In this document: one piece after another, positions 57,149 through 64,000 of the stretch
Layout: each line of letters begins with the position of its first letter
Numbering within the stretch: the stretch's first letter is position 1
Assembly: GCA_039720395.1 (NCBI GenBank)
Contig: CM077833.1
Location: forward strand, 12,337,133-12,401,132
Length of the DNA: 64,000 nt
Origin: Liquidambar formosana
Taxonomy: Eukaryota > Streptophyta > Magnoliopsida > Saxifragales > Altingiaceae
Direction: 5' to 3'
The notes under the pieces: generated by a model
Seen by the model: only the letters and a program-made list of their open reading frames with translations
Told to the model about the DNA's origin: nothing
The model's database searches: none
Position numbers and translations under genes: made by a program

Positions 57149-60100
57149 GTAATGTTTCTCGTGTGTTTGAGCTCTATGAGAAAATTTTCATTACCAAACA
57201 GTCTGGGAAACCTTTAGCTGAGTATTATAGCACACTTGAGAATTTGTGGGATCAATTATTGCAGCATAGGCCTTTTACCACTGATTTAGAGCAGCAAAAG
57301 AAGCAACGAGAGGAGTTTATGATTGCTAGCTTGGACTCTGATCTTCGTGGCTTTAAAGATAAGATCCTTGCGAGTGAGACCTTACCTATGGCTGCTAATG
57401 CCTATTCCCGGCTATTGCGTTCTTCCCTAGGACAACATTCTCCCTTGACTAGTTCCACTATTACTTCTTCAGAGACTACTGCCTTGGTCTCTAACAGTGG
57501 AGGCTATGGAGGATTCCGTGATGGTTTCCACGGTGGCCGTGGAGGCCTTAATTTTCTTGGCAGTTCTCGTGGTGGTGGTGGCCGTGTTAGTGGACGTGGT
57601 AATAGGAAGTGTAATTACTATGGGGGTACAAATCACACTAAACCTTATTGCTTTCAAAAATATGGTAAGCCGAATTATGTGAATCAAGTCAGTGAAGGTG
57701 TAGCACAGTTTCATAGTATGGTACAGTCACAACCCCCATCTGTTGGATCTGCTTCCTCTAGTTATGGTTCTCATGATACATTCAGTACTCAACTTGGCAA
57801 GCTTCTCGTCCAATACTTGCGCACTGCACTCCCTTCTATACAACCTTCTTCCTCCTCTACTGCTACCTTAGTTAATTTAGGTAATATTGCGTGTGTAGCA
57901 GCTTCTCCTTCTTCATGGATTATTGATTCCAGTGCTAGCAAAAATATTTCTTGTTTATCATCTTGTTTCTCTAACTTAACACCTATTAACCATACTGTTG
58001 CGTTAGCTGATGGCTCTTCTCAACCCATTCATGGACAAGGTGTTGTCCATCCTTACCAATTCTCTCTCTTTACCTTCTAGTCTTTATGTTCCTGATTTTC
58101 CTTTTAATTTACTTTCTGTCAGTGAGTTAACAAAATCTTTTCAGTGTGAAATTCTTTTCACTCCTAGTTCTTGTCTTTTTCAGGAACGCAAGACCAAGAA
58201 TACGATTGGTTCAGGGCATGAGAAGGATGGTCTATACTTTTTAGATCCCAGTGAATCTCTGTCTCTTGGTTCATCCACCTTATCTGCTACAATTTCTCCT
58301 CTTCAATGGCACTTCTGCTTGGGTCATCCATCTTTGGCTAAACTGAAGATGGCTATTCCTTTATTGAGTCCTATATCTAAGTTAGAGTGTAAGGCATGTC
58401 AGCTAGGGTAGCACCACCGTAGTTCCTTTCCCAGTAGTAACCATGATCATCGGTCTGAGTCCTCCTTTATCTTGGTCTATACAGATATTTGGGGTCCGTC
58501 TCGAACTGGCCACTTTGAGTGGTTTTCGTTATTTTGTTATTTTTATTGAGGATTATTCCTGAATGACATAGTTGTTTCTAATGAAAGAGAGGTCTGAAAT
58601 GCCTAAAATTGTTCTTCAATTTTACAATGAAATTTTTGATCAATTTAATAAACGTATTAAGATCTTTCAATCTGATAATGCATTAGAGTATACTCAGACC
58701 ATTATGAATTCGTTTTGCATTGATAGAAGCATTATTCATCATACTAGTTATTCTCAAACTTCTCAACAAAATGGTGTGGCTAAGCGAAAAAATCACCATT
58801 TACTTGATGTTGCTTGCACCTTAATGTTCAATATGAAGGTGCCTAAACATTTTAGGGGTGATGCTGTTTTAACTGCCTGTTATCTCATTAACAGAACACC
58901 TTCTACTATTTTGAATCATAAGTCCCCTTTTTCTCTCATATATCCTAATAAGCCTCCTTTCTCCCTCACTCAGTGTTTGGTAATGTTGCTTTTGTTCATG
59001 TGCAAGATTTGGGTTAGGATAAATTATCTTCACGAGCTTGGAAATGTATCTTCCTTGGGTACTCCAGTACCTAGAAAGGCTATCGTTGTTAAAGTCCTGA
59101 TTCTCGTCGATACTTTATGAGTGCTGATGTCACTTTTTTTGTCTACCTCATTCTTTTCCTCATAGGTGAGGGTCTGTTTTCTGATCTCATTTCTCGTGAG
59201 GGGGAGCATTCTCTTCCATCTCCTATTCTTCCGATGCCCATGTCTAAAACTGTGGTCCCTTCTTCAGTTCCCTTAGCTCTGTCTAGCCTTCCATTGCAGG
59301 TATACCAACGATCTCAAGATAGGCGTGTTGTTTCTTATGACCCTGTTCCTACCGCTCCTCAATCTAAGGATCCTATGTTGCCTCCTTCTTCCTCGAGCAC
59401 CGATGATTTACCTATTGCTCTACAGTTGAGGTAAAAGGACTTGTACACAACACCCTATTGCTCATTTCTTATCTTATAATCATCTTTCACCTTGTTTGCA
59501 GTCCTTTGCTTGTTCTTTGTCTTTTATTTATGTTCCCTCGTCTTATCAACAGGCTTTATCTTCTTTTCGATGGAAACAAACTATGGATGAGGAAATAAGC
59601 GCTCTTCACAAGAACCAAACCTGGGAGCTTACTCCTCTTCCTCCCGACAAACAGACAGTGGATTGTCGTTAGGTTTATACTGTTAAATATCTTCCTGATG
59701 ATTCTATTGAACACCTTAAAGCGTGGTTGGTTGCAAAAGGCCATACAAAAACCTATGGTATTGACTATTTGGAGACCTTTTCTCCTGTCGCTCGTCTCAA
59801 CTTTGTCTGTATCCTTCTCCCAGTGGCTGTTAATTGTTCTTAGGCCTTTGTATCAGCTTGATATCAAGAATGCCTTCCTTCATGGTGATCTTCAAGAAGA
59901 AGTGTATATGGATCAACCGCCTAGATATGTTGTTGCTAGGAATGCACCTCTTGTCTATCGACTAAAGAAAGCCTTGTATGGTCTAAAACAGTCTCTTTGA
60001 GCTTGGTTTAATCGATTCAGTGCTATTGTTCTTAAGAATGGCTTTCAGTGTTCTATTCTAATTCTAATCATTCAATTTTGTTCGCCATTCCTCTGGTGGC

Positions 60101-61000
60101 ACCATTGTTTTGATTGTTTATGTGGATGATATTCTCATCTCTGGGAGTGATTCCGCTGGATATTGCTGATTTGAGGCATTATTTGAGCCAACATTTTCAT
60201 ACTAAGGACTTGGGAATACTTTGGTATTTTCTTGGGATTCAGGTTGCTCAGGTCATCTCGGGGTATTCATCTTTCCCAACGGAAATATGTTCTTGACCTT
60301 TTATCTAAGACCGATCTCTTAGGCTCCCCGCCTATGGATACTCCTATGGATTCGTCTGTTCAACTTAATAGTGAACAGGGTGCTGTGTTTATTGATGTTG
60401 CTTGATATAGTAGGTTGGTTGGGAAGTTAATCTATCTTACTGTTACTAGTCCTGACATTATTTATGTTGTTGGTGTAGTTAGTCAGTACATGCATACTCC
60501 TTGACAACCTCATTTTGATGTTGTGTCATATTCTCCGTTATCTGAAGGTTTCCTTAGTCGAAGGTTTTTTATACAAACCTTCTGCTTCTCTATCTATCAT
60601 TGGATTTAGTGATGCCGATTGGGTTGGTTCCCATTTTGATCAGCGATCTACTTCTGGTCATTGTACCTTTGTTGGTGGAAATTTGAATACTTGGAGAAGT
60701 ACAAAGCAAGATGTTGTTACTCGTTCTAGTGCCGAGGCTAAGTATCGAGCTATGGCTCATACGGCTTCTGAGATGTCGTGGGTTCGTGCTTTCCTTCGCA
60801 ACCTTGGTATTGATTTTCTGTTCCTTTAAAGATATATTGTGACAATCAGGCTGCTGTTTTTATTGCCAATAATCCTGTATTTCATGAGCACACCAAGCAT
60901 ATTGAAGTGGATTGTCACTTTATTTGGGATTTGTTACTTCAAAATGAGCTTATTACTCTGAATGTTCGATCTAGCTGATACTCACAAAGCCTCTCGCTCG
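57149..61000 (+). pseudogene. Copia gag-pol, broken
   Basis: Gag (UBN2-like) 57149-57440 with KPLAEYYSTLENLWDQL. The zinc knuckle has lost its second Cys (CNYYGGTNHTKPYCF, near 57610). Protease site WIIDSSASKN (normally DSGAS) is at 57916. GAG-preintegrase LGHPSLAKLK and CKACQLG are at 58318-58410. Integrase core has SDNALEYT and QTSQQNGVAKRKN (58670-58790). RT has FSPVARL (59778), [12 protein letters not shown] and YVDDILISG (about 60118). RNase H has DADWVGS, TSGHC and RSSAEAKYRAMA (60590-60760). Many stops and frameshifts make it non-functional. Confidence -1.
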
Positions 61001-61070
61001 TCCTTCTTTTCAGCAGTTGTCTTTTAAGCCAGGCATGTTTAATTTGTACGCTCCAGCTTGAAGGGGGGAG

Positions 61071-61276
61071 TGTTAGAGTTATTAAGTTTGTTATTCCTTT
61101 ATTTACTTAAGGGTAGTTTTGTAATTTGTGTTTTCTCTCATATATATAAATAATATGTTAGAGGTGAAGGGTCAATCACACACCCTAAACCTTTTATGTT
61201 TCTTCTTTTTCTCTCCCCTCTCTCTTTCTCTCCTCTCTCTCATATCTAACCTTAACCCAAATTTACAAACCTAACT
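61071..61276 (+). repeat. Copia 3' LTR
   Basis: 206 bp, starts TGTTAGAGTTATTAAG, ends AAACCTAACT. Small indels and substitutions separate it from the 5' LTR. Confidence -1.
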
Positions 61277-61416
61277 ACACAATCTAAGAAAAGCCATCAT
61301 TGCATTGACTTCTCATTTATTAAACTTCATATTTCCAAAATACCCTTTCCTACTAATTGTTAATGGGTTGTGTGAATAGTAATTCTTGAAATAAGAAAGG
61401 GTAGTGTAGGAAAATC

Positions 61417-61419
<3 letters not shown>

Positions 61420-61447
<28 letters not shown>
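61420..61447 (+). repeat. (TA)n microsatellite
   Basis: Perfect TA run inside the Stowaway MITE remnant. Confidence -1.
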
Positions 61448-61450
<3 letters not shown>

Positions 61451-61488
61451 TCGACTTTTCAAAATGGCCAAACATTTTGGGACAAAAA

Positions 61489-62838
61489 TGTTAGTTGTAT
61501 GCCCTATAGCCAATCATAGAGATGATGCCTTAGGGATAAAGAACAATCATAGGATTTCATTTATTGTATGTCACATTTATTATTAATTAATAAAGGGCTT
61601 TATTCTATCATGTTTATTCTATTCTTTATATTTGCATGATATGTCCATGGAGTTAAAGTTGAGAATATCAAATCACAAAGAGTTGTGATTATGAGACTGT
61701 ATATATATCTCTGTAATTAACTCCTAAATCATTCCTAGTTGAAAGTTCACTATGATGGACAATAATGAACCATAGGATTAGCACATGTTAGGTTTGCTCT
61801 ATAGGAGGATAGCTAGTCTCAAGCTATTTGTGTAGAAAACACTAAAACCAACATGTGGGTGCCTGTTTAATATAAACAGGTACACTGAATGTGACCAAAG
61901 CTTTTTGAAATAAACTGAATGGAGTTTTATCTGCCTGTCAATTAGTTTCTCATAGTTGCAGTGATACAAGTAATCTTTAGACCTAAGACACCATGGTTGT
62001 CTTATGCATGGAGCCTTAGAAATTTGATAGCACTGACTATACTATTCCAATGGAGTCTACAAGGGTGTTCATTGGCCCTACTGTTTCATATATGAAGGCA
62101 TATGAGTGATCAATAAAGAATCTATCACTTCTAGTAAAAGGGAGAGAATGCCTCACATAGCATTTACTAATATAACTCATGAAATTCCATGGCCATGGTA
62201 GGATGACTATGGAAAGGAGTTTTCATAGTGCATCAATGAGTTGATATTTGTAAATGATTATACAAGCATTGAACTAGGGAATTGACAGACTTCTATGTCC
62301 TATTAGTTCAATCAGAGACATTGTGTATGATAGAAGGATGTAATTGTAACCTTAACTGTAACTGAAGGGTTCTTTGTATGATTTTATTTCACTTCATTTT
62401 AGGACCACACCATGAGCCATGCTAGGTGTTACTCATGGTTAGTAAAGCCCTAATTGATATAAGTAAGTTATAATCAATTAAGGAATTGGAAGGTATTCCA
62501 ATTAGACCCTTAATGAAAAGTGTTCCATTGGGCACTCTTTGTGCCATTACCTACTACTAAATGTTGTGAACCCAATGGGTCACACACCAATAAGTGAAGA
62601 GGGACTTTAAGTTGTGAGAGAAAGGGCATAAGTGCATTGAGAAAAGTTCTAAAGGGTCATACTTGCATTTGATGTAAAAAGGAGGGGTTAAAGTGCAATT
62701 TGAGAAAATTGCAAATCCCACTTAGAGTGGGATTCCCCTAGGGCCAGCCCTTGTTGTGTGTCTATATAAAGCACACTAGCAAGTGCTTTGACACACAATA
62801 ATTCACTCCACTCTCTCTCTAGCCCAAGTTTGAGAAAG

Positions 62839-62878
<40 letters not shown>

Positions 62879-63171
62879 TCTTCTTCTCCATTCTAGCAAA
62901 CCCTAAGGAGAACTAGAAGACAACTTGAAAGACTTTTGCTTGATGTGGATACCATAGAGGCAAGGACATTTGTGCTGCTAGATTTTTGTTCGTTAAAAGA
63001 TCAATCAATCGTCTTAAGGACCTACTGTAAGTTCTAAACCCTCTCTTTGTAATTAGGGTTTTATTGTTTTGTATTATATCACAATCAGATTCATGGTTTT
63101 AAGGAATTGAATGAAATTTTTGTTATTTACTTTCTTCCGCATTCTTGTTTTCTCTGATTCAATTCCCAACA
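61489..63171 (+). mobile_element. Solo LTR (TGTTAG...CCCAACA family), TSD AAAAA
   Basis: 1683 bp, begins TGTTAGTTGTATGCCC, ends CAATTCCCAACA. AAAAA lies on both sides (61484-61488, 63172-63176), although the right side is a longer A run. It matches the solo LTR at 8331-10031 over its length (e.g. AGCCAATCA, CCATGGTTGTCTTATGCATG). TC microsatellite at 62840-62876. Confidence -1.
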
Positions 63172-63522
63172 AAAAAAAGTTGCAAAAATAGCCTATCTTC
63201 GTGGGACGGAGGGAGTAACACATAACACAAATAAATATAACCTATCAATGATCAAGTATACATTTAATCGATGGGCATTCATTCAGATTTCATTTTTTTC
63301 AAAATAAAATCTTACTATATATTTGATTCGTTCTCAGATATCATCTCGCCCCTAAACAAGACCGGGTTAACCTGGCAAGATCTCATCCATATTGAGCAAG
63401 ACTTTGAACCATGGCTAGTTATGTTTATGACTTGACTTTGAGAATTGAGATACAGGGATGGGATTTATGTTTCTATTATGTGTGGGAGTGGACTATATAT
63501 AATATGAGAAAGTATGAACCTT

Positions 63523-63528
<6 letters not shown>

Positions 63529-63560
<32 letters not shown>
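63529..63560 (+). repeat. Poly(T) tract
   Basis: About 32 T in a row, followed by non-coding sequence. It could mark a minus-strand retroposon tail, but no body or TSD was identified. Confidence -1.
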
Positions 63561-63561
<1 letters not shown>

Positions 63562-63746
63562 GATCTTTGGTCCTTTTAGACAAGCCATAGGGCATAGGTG
63601 CCAGGAAAGAGCTGTTGGCCAGCTACAAAACCAAAAATATAAAATATAAAACAATATAAAAAGGAGAGCTGCTAACCAGCTGCAAATTCAGAAAAAAATA
63701 AATTAAAAAAAAAAATGAGAAGGCTTCACTTGAAGGAGTGAAGGCT

Positions 63747-63876
63747 TAAGGCAGCCTGAAAACATGGACCAAAAAGTCAAAAAAAGTTAAGTTTTGAAGG
63801 GACAAAACGCTAAAGGCAGCCTACAATCATGGACGAAAAAGTCAAAAAGTTAATTCTAGAAAGGATAAAAAGCTGC
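63747..63876 (+). repeat. 65-bp imperfect tandem repeat
   Basis: GGCAGCCTxxxA.CATGGAC.AAAAAGTC recurs with a 65-bp period (GCAGCC at 63751 and 63816). Non-coding; origin unknown. Confidence -1.
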
Positions 63877-64000
63877 TCAAACAGCTGCCTTTTGCAGAGT
63901 TTACTGTTGGGAGAAAAACAAAAAATCGCAAGGATTCTATATATCCTCAATATATCGACAATATGTTGAGAAAACATCGTGGAAACATTGCGATAACATG

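Larger units (their letters stand above)
55939..61276 (+). mobile_element. Full-length but degenerate Ty1/copia retrotransposon
   Basis: 5338 bp with LTRs 55939-56152 and 61071-61276. The primer site GGTATCAGAGC follows the 5' LTR at 56154. The polypurine tract TTGAAGGGGGGAG precedes the 3' LTR. Flanks ACGCA (55934-55938) and ACACA (61277-61281) differ at one base. The 5' LTR starts TATTAG where the 3' LTR has TGTTAG. Pol order integrase-RT-RNase H is that of copia. Confidence -1.
55894..63215. mobile_element. Stowaway MITE, TSD TA, split by copia and solo LTR
   Basis: Ends CTCCCTCCATCCCACAAAGA / TCTTCGTGGGACGGAGGGAG are classic Stowaway (Tc1/mariner) ends with TA on each side (55892-55893, 63216-63217). 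Once the insertions are set aside the MITE is about 290 bp, a normal size. Confidence -1.
55612..63413. mobile_element. hAT-like element D (CATGGTTTAAAGTCTC ends), TSD GTTAGTTA/GCTAGTTA, hosts nested insertions
   Basis: Left end CATGGTTTAAAGTCTCGATC, right end GCAAGACTTTGAACCATG. The flanking octamers GTTAGTTA (55604-55611) and GCTAGTTA (63414-63421) agree at 7 of 8 positions. Its own sequence is only about 480 bp, the rest being younger insertions. Same family as elements A-C. Confidence -1.
55325..64000. mobile_element. hAT-like MITE, second copy of the CATGGACTTAAATATC family, interrupted
   Basis: Starts CAAGGACTTAAGTATCGG and follows, inverted, the element at 25480-26123 for about 280 bp (shared: AAAAACACGGATATATCGA, ATTATTAGTTAAACAC). 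At 55611 it is cut by hAT-like element D. Its other part should resume at 63422. GATATATC-like words near 63930-63970 may belong to it, but the end is outside the window. Confidence -1.

Noticed and set aside
57469..57714. Minus-strand open frame opposite copia gag
   Set aside because: Shadow of the Gly-rich gag linker; no independent support.

Overview
The window is plant nuclear DNA, almost certainly from a woody or large-genome eudicot (the species cannot be told from the sequence). It is AT-rich with GA/TC microsatellites. It holds two ordinary protein genes with GT-AG introns, and most of the rest is transposable-element sequence: LINEs, Ty3/gypsy and Ty1/copia elements, solo LTRs, a TRIM, Stowaway, hAT-like and Harbinger-like MITEs. 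There are no bacterial features, no CRISPR arrays and no RNA genes that I can support.

Gene 1 (+ strand, 6429-18617) is the 3' part of a gene for a methyl-CpG-binding-domain (MBD) protein. Five phase-consistent exons give 243 residues and a stop. The MBD is split by a 10.2-kb intron (7687-17909). That intron holds a LINE interrupted by a solo LTR and by a full-length gypsy element, followed by a second LINE carrying an ORF1 remnant. The 5' exons lie left of 6429, probably outside the window.

Gene 2 (- strand, 23759-51078) is a SAC-domain phosphoinositide phosphatase of the plant SAC2-SAC5 (FIG4-like) type. Eleven exons give 644 C-terminal residues, including the catalytic CX5R(T) motif. Its N-terminal exons lie beyond base 64000, so 51079-64000 is an intron of over 12.9 kb. 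The two genes converge, with 5.1 kb between their stop codons. That gap holds one intact solo LTR and one truncated copy of a related LTR.

Repeat layout: 1-2350 AT-rich repeat-like DNA; 2351-4421 solo LTR; 4427-5420 degenerate modules and a LINE-type poly(A) tail; 7758-17540 nested elements in the MBD intron; 18967-21051 solo LTR; 21690-22344 truncated LTR; 24728-25143 long-TIR MITE; 25480-26123 hAT-like MITE; 27968-31544 LINE with 14-bp target-site duplication (TSD); 32850-34191 and 34635-36212 two hAT-like elements with perfect 8-bp TSDs inside a LINE ORF1 remnant; 37222-38508 a head-to-head TRIM array; 42830-45566 LINE RT remnants; 45567-47297 solo LTR; 49393-49983 and 51185-51494 MITEs; 52999-53402 an LTR with primer-binding site; 53491-54552 another hAT-like copy. 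From 55325 to the right edge is a deep nest: SAC intron > hAT-like element > second hAT-like element > Stowaway MITE > (copia element + solo LTR).

The most unusual item is the TRIM array. Its two outer ends are both the same (U3-type) LTR end, yet a single matching 5-bp duplication (CTGGT) flanks the whole array. The second is a set of hAT-like non-autonomous elements with CATGGTTCAAAGTCTC-type ends. Despite the insertions, every splice site examined in both genes follows GT-AG and keeps phase.
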